Shown piece after piece: positions 41,851 to 53,200 of a DNA stretch of 64,000 bases. The DNA is from Aphelocoma coerulescens (Eukaryota; Chordata; Aves; Passeriformes; Corvidae), in the NCBI RefSeq assembly GCF_041296385.1, contig NC_091015.1, positions 92,178,004 to 92,242,003 of the forward strand, written 5' to 3'. The position numbers and the translations under genes were made by a program. The notes beneath the pieces were generated by a model. The model did no database searches. It was not told the DNA's origin and worked only from the letters and a program-made list of their open reading frames with translations. The stretch's first letter is position 1. The number at the start of each line of letters is the position of its first letter.

Positions 41851-42211
41851 AACTTTGTCTTTGGAATTGATTACTTTGAAATCAGTGGAAATAAATGTAG
41901 TTTCTCAAGTGTTCAACAGTGATGCCTATTATTAAACTTGATCACATGTAGACTAATAGATTCTGATCTGATACATAATTCAATTGTATAGCAATCACAT
42001 CAATTTTAAATTATTTCAGACACATGGAAAAATGGTTGTAAGAAATATGATCAAAACACTCATATGTACAAAGGCATTTTTATTCTCTCCTTTAAAATAA
42101 CTTACTTCAGATTCACCTCTGAATATCATCTGCAAAAGTATCCACATATTAAATTGATGTAGAGTGTCTTTTACTTAATCTTTATTTATATTAATATATA
42201 CACACTACAAC

Positions 42212-42274
42212 ACTCTGTGTGTCTGTGTCTGTGTCTGTGTCTGTGTATGTGTGTGTGTGTGTGTGTGTGTTTGT
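42212..42274. repeat. (CTGTGT)n / (GT)n microsatellite
   Basis: About four CTGTGT units followed by a run of roughly 14 GT units, preceded by an AT-rich alternating tract. Likely length-polymorphic. Alternating purine-pyrimidine DNA of this kind can adopt Z-form, but nothing here shows a function. Confidence 0.9.
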
Positions 42275-45099
42275 ATGTATTTAGATAGGTTTTATTCTAG
42301 CCTTTTATCTGCACCAAAGAGGAAGAGAAGCTGTGCTGAGGAGTACACATGCATATAGAAAATTACTCCTTTCATGTAAAACACACATTGTATTATGGCA
42401 TACAGTTGCAACAACTAGAAGAAAATCTTGTTGCTGTCAGCTTAATCTTCTCAGGGGAGCTAGAAGGAATTTTTTCATCAAGTTCCTGAGAAGCAGGATT
42501 CAACTCAGAGTAACAAAGCAGCATTATTACGATAGAGTGAGTAGGCTGCATAGGTATTAATCACCATAACGATGCCAAACAATGGTAAGGTCTACTTTAA
42601 GTCAATTAATTAAGTAGGAGAGTAAAGTGAAAGTACAAGTGGTTCTTACCATGTTAATAACATCTGGGTAAAATTCTTAGGTGCCTGATGGTAAATTAAG
42701 AACTGAATTTCTGTTTTCAGTCATGACATAGGCTTTAAATTGACTGTTTTAAAGGACTAAAAGTTTATTATGAAAAACAGAGTTGGATGCCAATTAATTC
42801 ACTTTGATCCTTTGAAAATGTTGCACATAGCCCATTAAGTATATTTAATAGAAATAAATTAATGTTAAATATGTTATATAATACAGTTCATTTTTTAATA
42901 GTGGAATTTCTATTTTCACTCTTAAAATTATAGGTTCTCAGCTGATTGAGTTAGCATATTTAGGAAACTACAGTTCCCTAACCTAACACATGGTAATTCA
43001 CCGTGAGGCAGTCAGTGACACAATATCCTCCTGCTTTTAGGTTCTATCCAGCCCCTCATTAACACATCACATCTACATTGAATCAGCACTCCCTAACTTA
43101 CTGGTCAAAATGAGCTGGGGGAGCAAAAAGATTACTGTTTCCTTTTACAGACAAACTTTTATTAACCACAAAAACTCAAATAAGTGACATGAGCAGCTGA
43201 CCTGAGAGAAAAAACTCTGACTTGCCCCAGTATGCTTATGAGGCTCAAAATGATAAATTTTCACACTTGCATACTGGAGGTCTGCCCACAGCCTGAAAGT
43301 TGTTTCATTGTGTTAAAATCCAGCCACCATGAATCCTATCTTAGTAGTATTGCACCACTGTAAACTGTTGCTTTACTAAAAACCCTCCCTCCCCATTCTT
43401 TGGCAGTTCCTTCATGTCTTATTGGAAAATTAGAACAGCAAAACAGATAAGCTGTGTTCTTCGGACAGACAAAAGCAGGGTCCTTTGGAGTATAATGGTA
43501 CCAGATAGGCTGGCAAGCTGGCATGTGTAATTTCCCTATATTGGTATCAAATCTTCAGCAGCTAAAGGTGTTATCCTCTGCTGTACAATTATGTACCACA
43601 ATGTTTAAATCAAGCCCCAAAGAAAAGGCCATGTCTCTTTCTCTCTTGTGAGCAGCTAACAATGTGAAATACCAAGTACATCACAAGCAAAGCCTTTGAG
43701 GCGGGGGGGGTTCTGAGGGTGGATTTTTGTGCCTTATCCACTGTAGTTAAATCCATTCTTCTGCCTTGGGATTGAATATGTATATGCCTCATACTGAAAA
43801 GCTCAGCTTCTTCCTAGGGAGACTGAAATTCATCTCATTCGGTTGTAGCCCTGTTCAAGCATCTTTCATTCACTGGGACTTTTCTGATAAGCTGTGCTCA
43901 GCTTACAGAAACTTCAAAGCTGAGGCAAAGTTATTAAAAAGAGAGAAAAAGAACTGCACCTTTAGTTCAATCTTCAAACAATACAAAAATCGATTAAGAG
44001 TCAGAGACCAGCTTCGTTGTAACCCTTCCCACATTCTTATGAAAATGAAATGTTGTCTCTTTCCTTCTCCATTTTATTATAAAATCTACTTAAAACTTAG
44101 GAGATCAGTAGCTATTAGTCTGGCAATATTAGTAACAAGATGCAGTTTAGAGCCCTGTGGCTAGAGATTAATTGTAGAGTTGCCACCAAACTAAACAAAG
44201 AAAGAGAATGAAATTATTTACAAAGCAAACACTAAAAATCACATCTTGAAGCTGGAAGAGTTATTTGCTTCAGTCATTCTTGAGAAGAAAACCACTAACT
44301 TTTAGGTGGTTTCTTGAGTTGGACATTGGCCTATCTTGCCTTGGTTTCTATAAATGTGAATGAATAATCACATGTGGCTTTGTCATTGTGAGGGACAATG
44401 TGCAGAAAATGTCTAGACATCACTTGCTAAAAGGAATTCTAAAAAGCACATTTGTTATGACAAAATTGATGAAAGTACTTTCAGAAGCAATGGTACTAAT
44501 TTGAAAGTTAGGATGGCATGAGCTTTTTAACCAGTCCTGGGGCACATCTTAGGTTACAGTGGGAACCCAGCAGAAAGTGTCCAAGGTGAGCTGTTCACAC
44601 ACTAATCTTCCTGGAAAGAGCAGCGCTTTTGAGTATTGGCCCATCAGTGTGTGCATAACTCTTGCAGGATGGGTGAGTCAGAGCAGGCACTTGGCCATCT
44701 GGCCATGGCAGCAGCTGACCCAGGAGCCAAGTCACCTGTAGGCTGTGAAAAAAGAGAAAGAGTATTCCCTGGATTATGAAGACGAGTGGAGGAAGATGTC
44801 TCAGCTTTCTGCTTTGCCTGATTCTGAAAGGGAGCAGACAACAGCAAGTAAGAAAAGAATAGTGGTCAAATATACTCAAGGAATTATGCAATTAGAAAGT
44901 GTAAGGAAAACATTCCAAGACCTGTATCTGGTGATTTAGAGTGTGAATCTGCCATTTTTCACCTAGATTTTATTCTTGGACCTCATTTTTTCCCTTTCTT
45001 CCAAACACCAGAAGTTAAGTTTATTCCTTTTGCAAGATCATATTACCTTATCTTCCAACGAGTATTGCACTCATTCACAAGCTAAAAGGGTACTTCATC

Positions 45100-46344
45100 T
45101 AAGGAGTACATTTACAGGGCCCTGAACCACAGAGACTTCAAGTACAGGTCTCAAGCCATTATGATCCTGAAGAAGATGCAGAGTATTATCAAGAGCAGCT
45201 ATCATATTTGACTGCAGGAGTTCTGAAAATAAGCTCTGTGTGCAGATTCCTGCCAGCCATAATCTTGAGCCCACTAACCCAATACATTTGCATTTGCAGC
45301 TGAAATTCACCAGTTATTCTAAGGGGGAACCAACTGATATTGAATCAATTGATAGACCTGTCAGTAAAAAGAGCTATCAGCCAATCCATCAAGTTACAGC
45401 TCCACCTCCTACTCCTTCAAAATACAGCATGCACAACCTCAGTCGATTGATAGTCCTGTCCTGTCTCTCCCAGCACATCACAAGCCTCCACTTTCTGAAG
45501 CTAACTCTGTGCCTGACCCTCCTCCACCTCAGAATAAGCCAGCAATTTTCAGATCCTCTAGAGAGGACATGGTGCAGTTCACTTTTTATCCTCAGAAAAG
45601 CTTCCCTGACAAAGGCCCTGTTAAAGGAACTAACAGATTCAGAAAACACTCACTCCTTCTTACAACTGCTTTACAATAAAACCTTTCCTAGTGCTGCAAG
45701 GCCCTTTGAGCTCAAGTTTGGAAGTCCTAAACCCAAACACAATCTCTTGACAAATGAAGCTCAGCATAAACGATAGTTCCCATCAAAATCTCCCAGTTCT
45801 TGCCAGCCAGTTTCAAAAGCACACAGCTTATTGCAGCTTCCCAAGTTTGACAGAAGAATGGATACAATACCTTCAGTGTACAAGTTCAACAAGCCTAAAT
45901 ATCCAACCAATAATGTTAATGCTGTTGCTAAAGCCATTCCTATGAGCCCTTCAGCACTCAAGGATGAGAAGAAGACCACAGACACACTGTTGCAGCCACA
46001 GCAAGAGGTGTATTTAACAGCTTTGGTGGCGTATTCAGCTCCATAGGGACTGGAGTTAGTAGTTTTATACCACAGGGTATACTCCAGATGGACTAGAGCA
46101 AGAAATCTGTTTTAAAGTCTGCAGAGACAACAGTATGCTTCCACTTTAGGTCAAAGAGAATAGTAAAATGCATCTTTAGCCCCTCAGTAATGTCAGGGCC
46201 TCATGGGATTAACATTACTGAAATCAGTGGAGATGTGCCTGATGTACTGTGACACCAAAACCTATCAGAACAAGTCCCTTCCTGGGTATCCAGACTATCT
46301 TGTTGAAGTAAACTGTTTTTTCAGTCCTAATTGACCATTTATAA
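45100..46344 (+). pseudogene. Processed pseudogene of TJP1 (ZO-1), C-terminal part including ZU5 domain
   Basis: In shifting frames this stretch follows the C-terminus of tight-junction protein ZO-1 without introns. Pieces in order: YDPEEDAEYYQEQLSY (about 45150-45205); SSENKLCVQIPASHN; SIDRPVSKKSYQPI; NKPAIFRSSREDMVQ and FYPQKSFPDKGPVKGT (about 45535-45630); SAARPFELKFGSPKPKHNLL (near 45690-45750); KPKYPTNNVNAVAKAIPMSP; then the ZU5 domain start TVAATARGVFNSFGGVFSSI and EQEICFKVCRDNS, ending VLIDHL followed by TAA at 46342-46344. Disablements: frameshifts near 45209, 45440, 45660 and 45975, a stop at 45774-45776, and stops at 46147 and 46177. The parent gene has several exons here, so this is an mRNA-derived copy, 5'-truncated, in the same orientation as CTNND2. 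No clear poly(A) tail or target duplication was found, and the right end may extend into 3' UTR. The match relies on remembered ZO-1 sequence. Confidence 0.88.
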
Positions 46345-47704
46345 GTATGAAGTTAGCTCAGTGGATAAAAAATGCATAACTGAGATGGACCTGACATATA
46401 AGGTGAACCACTCTATATCAGGGCCAGTAAGAGCAGCTTGCAAGCATAAATTCCGAAACAATAAAATACCATATGAACCATGTCTATTTTGGACACTTGA
46501 CTTGCAATTTTCTTTGTTCCAGTTCTTTAGGTAGATCAGATGAGGACCTCATCCTAAACATGAGATGGGGCCATATGTCCAGGGACTCTGCTTTTTCTGC
46601 CTTCTCTTGGTGACCTGCAGCCTCCAGTAGCAGCCTCCTCTGCCCTGTATGTTGTTCATGAACACGAGTAAGAGTGGTGCCACTGAGGTACAGTACCATA
46701 TAGAGCACAGCACTGTACCTTGTCTGCAGGTTGAAGAGGTCTAGTTAGAGAAGCTGAATATTTAATTGAAGCTGAGATAGCAGTCAGTTCAGCCTGTCTT
46801 CCTAGCTACTCTTGTTGCTTTCGTTTGGACTCGTTCTGCTTGGTCCCTGTCTTTCCTGGAGTCCGCCATTCAGACTAGTTGTATTTCTCCATAAGGGTCT
46901 GCACAGAGGAATGTGTCATCTGTTCTGCCAGGAATAGTGGTTAATATACTCCTGAACAGCTGTCTTTGGCACAGCAACCCATCTTGTAACACATGCCTAT
47001 CTTGTGATCTTCTCTGTATTTCTGCAGATAATTGTCTCCTGCCTCTGTATAATACTATCATCCATTTGACTTTAAGGAATTCCATCTTCCAAAATCAAGA
47101 TAACTAAAACCTAAAGCAGTCCTCAAACATTTTTCAGCCTCTGTCCTTGTCTCTGTCACCATCCATACAACTGACTGTGACACAGGATGGATATAGACCC
47201 AGGGTAGAAGCCTGTTGACAGAAATTAATGCATATGTTCTCTACAGAATTCTTTTGACAAATGCTTATATTTCAGTGATGAGCCACTAGTATCTGTTGAG
47301 TAGCACCATCCAAACATTTTTTCATCCTGTCACATCTTAATTTCCATTCCTGTTCTGTCAATAAATACATATTTTCTCCTCTGTATTAGTTAGTTTTTCT
47401 TCTTGCATACTCTTGCTGCCTTCGTATCGCAGAATATATTCATATCAAAAAGAATGCAGTCCATTGTGGTCTTTACATACTTAAAATTTGTACTGGGAGA
47501 AGAGACTAAACGTGTGCACACATGAAGAGACAAGTTCATCATATTTAAATGTTTCTTCCATTATGAATAATAATCTTTTTGACAGGAGAGCAGCAAAGAG
47601 ACTATATGTGTCATCTAGTGTATTATGTCAACTATATGAGATGTAATACATGTATTTTTTAACAGTTTTCTATTGATGTGCAGTTGTCTCATGATAGTTT
47701 TGCA

Positions 47705-47795
47705 TTGCATTGGTTTTGGGCAGGGAGGTTAGGCTAGACAAGCTCCAGATGTCCTTTCCAACCTCAGTTATTCTGGTTCTATATGTAATTATGGA
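47705..47795 (+). mobile_element. CR1 LINE 3' tail (sense)
   Basis: The text 'aggctagacaagctccagat' and 'gtcctttccaacctcagtta' then 'ttctggttctatatg' is the sense CR1 3' end (GGCTGGA..AGATG..CCTTTCCAACC...ATTCTATG). Severely 5'-truncated. Confidence 0.75.
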
Positions 47796-48879
47796 ATTTA
47801 CTTGATACTAATAAAAACTTTTTTTTTCATGTGTATGTATATAAAGTCAAATACTTCTATGAATTATAAGGACAACATTATCAGACTCAGTCTCTCAAGG
47901 GAGAAGTAATTCCAGGACAAAGAGAACTTGAACATAAATGACAGATTTATCTACTTTAATTTGCTTTCAGAAGAGGATTTCATAGCTCAAAAGCATGTCA
48001 GGTTCCAAGATACTCTTCAGGATATTTACTTTTAATGCTTGGAATAAATATGTACTAAGGATATATTTCAGACATTTTCAAAGATAAGAATATGTGTGTC
48101 AATAAATCTGGAAGTAAGAGCTACCCAATAGAATATCTCATAATTGGTAAGAGAGTGCTTTATATTAATGATCTTTAAAGAATCTTTTCAGTATGGTTTG
48201 TCTGCTATAAATTTCACACAACATGACTGCAAATGTGTTTTGCATTGCTGTTTATATTAGATAAGGAGCTCATGTTCAAATGAGCACGTGGCTGCACAAT
48301 ATTTCTGTTAACTGTGTCTCCCTCAAAAGCTGATATGCCAATACTAATATTCTCCTTCCCTCATGTTTTTTCACAAAAATTTCATTTATCTGAGTGGATT
48401 TCTTTTTTTAGGAGTAGCACTATGATATTTAGGATCCATTTAGCTTTGTAGTGCTATTTAAATAGAGTATTTAGCATAATTGTTAAAGGGAAGACCACTG
48501 CCACTTGCTAGTGCATTGCATCATATCCATTACTATCCCACATTTTCTCTACACTGGATTTGATTCATAGGCAGGAATTTTAACTGGGTGTTTCTGCTAA
48601 ATCGAGCTGGGAACCAGCTTGAGCTGCAGGAAAAGCAGGGCTAACAGGAGTAAAATCTTTAATTTTCTCACATAGTGAAAACTAATGTTTGCTTGAGACA
48701 GTGATAAGTGAAGCCTTACCTCATTGCTCCTGCTGTGCTTTATGAGAGCAAGATCATGTCAAAAAACTGTGGTTTCTTTTCTGACAATTATAAATATTTC
48801 TTGTGGCAGTTTATTTTCTACTTTTACTGGCTTATTTGGTCTTGGATTTTGTTACAGGTTCAGAATTTGTGCTGTTGGG

Positions 48880-49640
48880 GATAAGGATTAGAGTTTGAGA
48901 TTGGGGTAGGAGGTGGGGGAGAGATAGGGGCTAGGGGTCAGGCTTAGGGTTAGGGGTCAGAGTTAGTGTAAAGGCTTAACAAGCGTGGTCTAACACACAA
49001 AGCCAAAGCCCACTTACAGCCACAAAATCAACCCTGCCTTGCTGGCCCAGCTCTCTCATGCCCTTTGTATGAGCTTCACATGCCAGCCTCCAGGTCCTGC
49101 CTGTTCTAGTGCTGAGCTTGAAGACACCCCAGGGGTCCAGCTGAAGCATTCTGTCTGCCTGGACCTCTGCCCACATCCCACCTCCTGGGCACAGGCACCC
49201 AAGGGCTAGGGCATAACAGGGGCTGAATGTGCAGGGTCAAGAAAGAGGGCTTAGGCTTTGGGAATCTCCATAGGGCTTGGGCTAGGGGGTTAAACCTGGG
49301 AGAGAGGTTAGGCTTTGGAGTTAGAGAAGGGCTTTGGGTCAGGGTTTGGAGTTCCATGCAGAGTTTTGGTGAGCAGTTGGGCTGTAGGCTGGGGATGGGA
49401 ATCACAGTGAGGGGTAGGATTAGGGTTAGGGACAGCAGTTTAGGGCTGCCATCAGAACAAGGATGTAGGGTAGGGATAAGATAAAGAGTTTCAGGTTTGG
49501 TTTCTGGCCTTTACGGTAGAGCTTTCGGTAAGGGTTTAGAGAAAGGTGCTGGGATAAGGTTTAGGGGTCAGGTTACACAGGCTTTGTGTTAGTGGCCAGA
49601 GTTGGGTAAGGGCTTAAACAGCGTGTTCTCACATTTGCTG
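48880..49640 (+). repeat. Degenerate telomere-like G-rich repeat block
   Basis: The + strand is dense in GGTTAGGG-like words. Exact TTAGGG occurs in tandem pairs at 48944-48955 and 49420-49431 and singly at 49440 and 49561, among many variants (TTAGGC, CTAGGG, TAGGGG, TTTGGG). The block contains a non-G-rich middle (about 48990-49200). Its left and right parts share a related segment: CAGAGTTAGTGTAAAGGCTT near 48958 and CAGAGTTGGGTAAGGGCTTA near 49597, each followed by AACA(A)GCGTG. This looks like a decayed array or interstitial telomeric sequence, with G-quadruplex potential. Open frames inside it come from the repeat and are not genes. Confidence 0.7.
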
Positions 49641-49692
49641 TACCCAGTACATTGCCATTGCTTTTATTGTCAAGACAAATCTAAAAAAGTTC

Positions 49693-50222
49693 TGGAGTCA
49701 GCAACATGCCTCAGCAGCAAAGTGGGCCAACAGCCTCCTGGACTGTCAGGAGCATTAACAGCAGGTCAGTGGAGGTGATCATTCCCCTCTACTCAGCACT
49801 GGGGAGGCCACACATGGAGCACCAGGTCCAGTTCTGGAGCTCGCCAGTACAGGAGAGACACAGACATACTGGAGGAAGTTCAGTAAAGGGCCCCAAGAAT
49901 AATTATGGCCCTGGAGCTTCTCACCTGTGAGGAGAGGCTCAGGGAGCAGGGACTATTCAGCCTAGAGAAGAGGAAGCTCAGTGAGATCTTATCCATGTGT
50001 TTAAATGCCTGATGGGAGGGTGTAAAGAGGACAGAGCCAGACTCCTCTTGGTGATGCCCAGTGTCAGGACAAGAGTTCATGAGCACAAATTGAAATACAG
50101 GAAATTCATCTGATGAATTCCATTCATCTCATAAGAGAACACTGAGCTGAACCTGCATTGAGCAGAGGGGTTAAACTAGGTTATATCTAGAGAATCCTGG
50201 CAACCTCAAGTGTTCTGTGATT
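49693..50222 (+). mobile_element. CR1 LINE 3' fragment (sense), RT C-terminus and tail
   Basis: In the + frame at 49706-49930 the segment VIIPLYSALGRPHMEHQVQF is the C-terminal part of CR1 reverse transcriptase (family: VPLYSALVRPHLEYCVQFW). Then come 'ggagaggctcagggagcagg' and 'tattcagcctagagaagagg' (coding for the LFSLEKRR-like end) and a diverged 3' end near 50222. 5'-truncated and frameshifted. It starts about 55 bp after the telomere-like block. Confidence 0.9.
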
Positions 50223-53200
50223 TATAAGGAAATTATTTGCTTAAATTTTTATTTAATTTTTGCTAGAAGTATCAAGGTCCACAGTCGAGCATGACTACAC
50301 TAGGGACCTCATTCATTCATGGCTGCATTTCAGTTTTACACACTTAGCCCTTTGTGGAATACAAGCAAAGATGGGCTAATCTTTCTAACACAGGGAACTT
50401 AGTTTTCCAATTAATGAGTGAGTGACCCTGTAAGTTTATGGCTGTTCTTGCATTTTATTCAAGGTACAGGCTGTAACCTTTTCTTTTGAGAAGTTCTCTG
50501 CAACCTTAAGAAAGATATAAATGTTCCTAGTCCAAATTTAGAGATTTTGCAGCATAAGCTCTGTGTACAAAAAGAATGTGCAAAGGTGGTGTTCAGAGTT
50601 CACCTGCTGTTTGGTGGATCTAATGTGCAACATGAGAAAAATAAATTGTCTCGTTACTTCTCTCGGGAGAAAAGTTGCAGGATCTGTTAGATTGTGGGCT
50701 ACTTAGGGTGCTCTTAAAGTGATATGTTTTATACATTATTTGGGTTTCATACCTCAGGATTATTTTAGCAAATCATCAGTGCTAATTTTAATTAGAGGAA
50801 AATGCTTCTATTAGCATGAGAATATGCAAAGTCATATATTTGTGTATAAAGTTTTTCAAGGTGACACTGACAACAAAGGTTGCTCTCACAAAGGGAACAT
50901 GACATTCTGCAGATTTACAATTTTCAGAGGAGCAGTCTATCAAGAAATATTTTACCTTTAGTAATATTGTACTCTGAATCTCCTGTGGTTAGGAGGTCAG
51001 CATTGTATCTGACCTCTTACCTGTTTTGTTTAGCTGAGAGCATTTATTTTTCAGTCTTGTTTTTCTGTTGTTATGTCAAATCCTTTCCAGCATTCCAAGC
51101 CTGATCTCCCATCCATCCCCTGCAATGCAGAGTGTAGTTTATATTCTGCCACATCTTGGGCAAATAGCAAGGCTGCTGAGTACATGTAAAATTTTCACTC
51201 TGACTCCTCCCTAGTCTTTCAGAGCACTCTGATCATTTAAAAAAAGGCACTGGAGACCAGGAGCCAGCTGCTCTCTGCCAGATTTGTCTTTCCTACAGAT
51301 CTGGAGGGGGAAGAAGACTTTTGGAATATTTGCCCAATTCTCCCCCTTCTCTTTCGAAGTAACTGAGTCAGGCAGTGTTGCAGAGGTCTGAGAAAGGTGA
51401 GCTTGAGGGATCTTGGAGGTTATGGGCTTTGCCTTAATCAGGTCTCCTCTATCCAGCCTATCTCCAAGAAGGAATGAAGTTCAGCATAACAAGTTTAACA
51501 TATGGACTCTCTGACTCTTGCCAATTGCATCCCCATGGAGGTAAGAGAAGGAAACTGAGTGCACAGCCCTGAGAATCCTCCTGCCATGTTGTAGTTGTAA
51601 CATTACTGAGCTGTAAGTGAGCAGCTGTGACTCAGGTTAAAAAAGCAACAGTTTAATGACACTGAGCAACCTCAAATGAATGTCTGAAGGCAAGGTTTCT
51701 TTGAGGGCCACTAGAGAGAGGACTTGATCAGCTACTAGCCTGAAGGTGACACCTGGAGCTGTTACTTTGAAAGGATCAGCAGTAGCACAACCCAAAACCA
51801 AGTCACGTTATGAACCCTTTGACTCCCACCTCCTGAGGAAGCACAAACAGAACTGTGCTCTAGTAGATCTGTACTCTGATGGAGCAGCTGACATTTGACA
51901 CAATGTCTTTAAACACAACTGATAATGAGTTGTATGCCTTAGAAGAGCTGAGAAACTTTTTTATGAGGAAGGTAAGAGCTAGTTGTGTTGTAGTCAAAAC
52001 AAAAAATAATACAATACTCATTTCTTAAAGAAGGTTATTGGATGCATTTCTGCCCTTCTTATGAGAATACAGAACTTACTTTCACTCTGCATCATATCCT
52101 TGCTTGCATACTTGCTGTGTTCAGGTCTTACATTGTAGTAGCTTCAGGTGAATTAAAATACAGAACTACAATATAATTTGCTTTTTTTCCAATGGCTGTG
52201 TTGCTAAGAAGACAAAACACTCCGTAGGGAACAGAAATTTATCTGAGTCAGAACATTAGTATTATTAGTACAAATTGACCTCTAAAAACACCTGTAAAAC
52301 CAATCACATGTCCACTTTCTGCATGACTAATGTGAGAGAGCCTGTTTCTATACCTGTAGCTTCATTACCACAACAGACCTTTGTATTCTCTGGTGTAGTT
52401 ATACTGATACATTAGTAGTTCAACAGATAGACACTGTTTTCATGAGGTATTTGCTAACAATTGCAGATTGCAGGGAAAAAATCAAATACTGTATTATATT
52501 CTCACTCATTCATGGATTAATTGTCTTGAAAGTTTTAAAAAATAATTTTTAAACACCTACCACTTTTTCTGTTGCTATTCTTTTATTTGTTCTTGTTCTT
52601 TTCCCTTCTGTCCTTCTCCCAACCACTGAAATCTGTAAAGTTGGTGTATGATCTCACTGAGCCTTAGAAACTAACCAGGATTTTATGACTGAAATATAAA
52701 TGATTTTATTTTATGGTGCACAATAAAGCAATGTGAAATGCTGATACATGTCCTCAGTACTGTTTTGCCATCGTACACAGATTAATTATCTTAACTACTC
52801 CATGTAGAGTTTTAATGGTGATGACTTAAGAAGTGTTTGAACACTGAAGTAATTACAGAATAGATGAACATTGCAGTATGGCTTGAAGTGGTTTTGATGT
52901 CTGTTGGAAGAGTTGTTTTCAAAAGACACTACCACTTTACCAAGATTTGTATTTATTGAGCTAACACACTTACATCTATGCTTTTTATTTAACCTTTAAT
53001 AACAGAGTAGATCATGAGGATCCATTTGGATTTTATTTCTCTAAATATTTTAACATACACCTCTATTAAACATAAGAATCTTCATGTTTTCACCATGGTG
53101 TTGTCCTAACTGTATATGAAAGCATGCCAAAACAATCAGTCTTTCAGACCATACCATGGGGAAAAATTTCTTCATGAGTTTCAGGCAATATTACAGCACA

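Noticed and set aside
43766..44164. 132-codon + strand open frame
   Set aside because: No recognisable family. Given the stop-codon frequency of AT-rich DNA, one or two such frames are expected by chance in 64 kb on six frames.
44559..44939. Open frames just upstream of the TJP1 copy as an extension of it
   Set aside because: I could not match the translated text (for example KEYSLDYEDEWRKM) to any ZO-1 segment I remember, so the pseudogene start was kept near 45100.
45240..45776. 178-codon open frame, the longest in the window
   Set aside because: Not a functional gene. Only its ends are in the ZO-1 frame, and the middle (about 45440-45660) is a shifted frame of the TJP1 pseudogene.
49227..49484. 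Open frames inside the telomere-like block
   Set aside because: They are by-products of a G-rich repeat lacking frequent stops; residues are repetitive and both strands are open.
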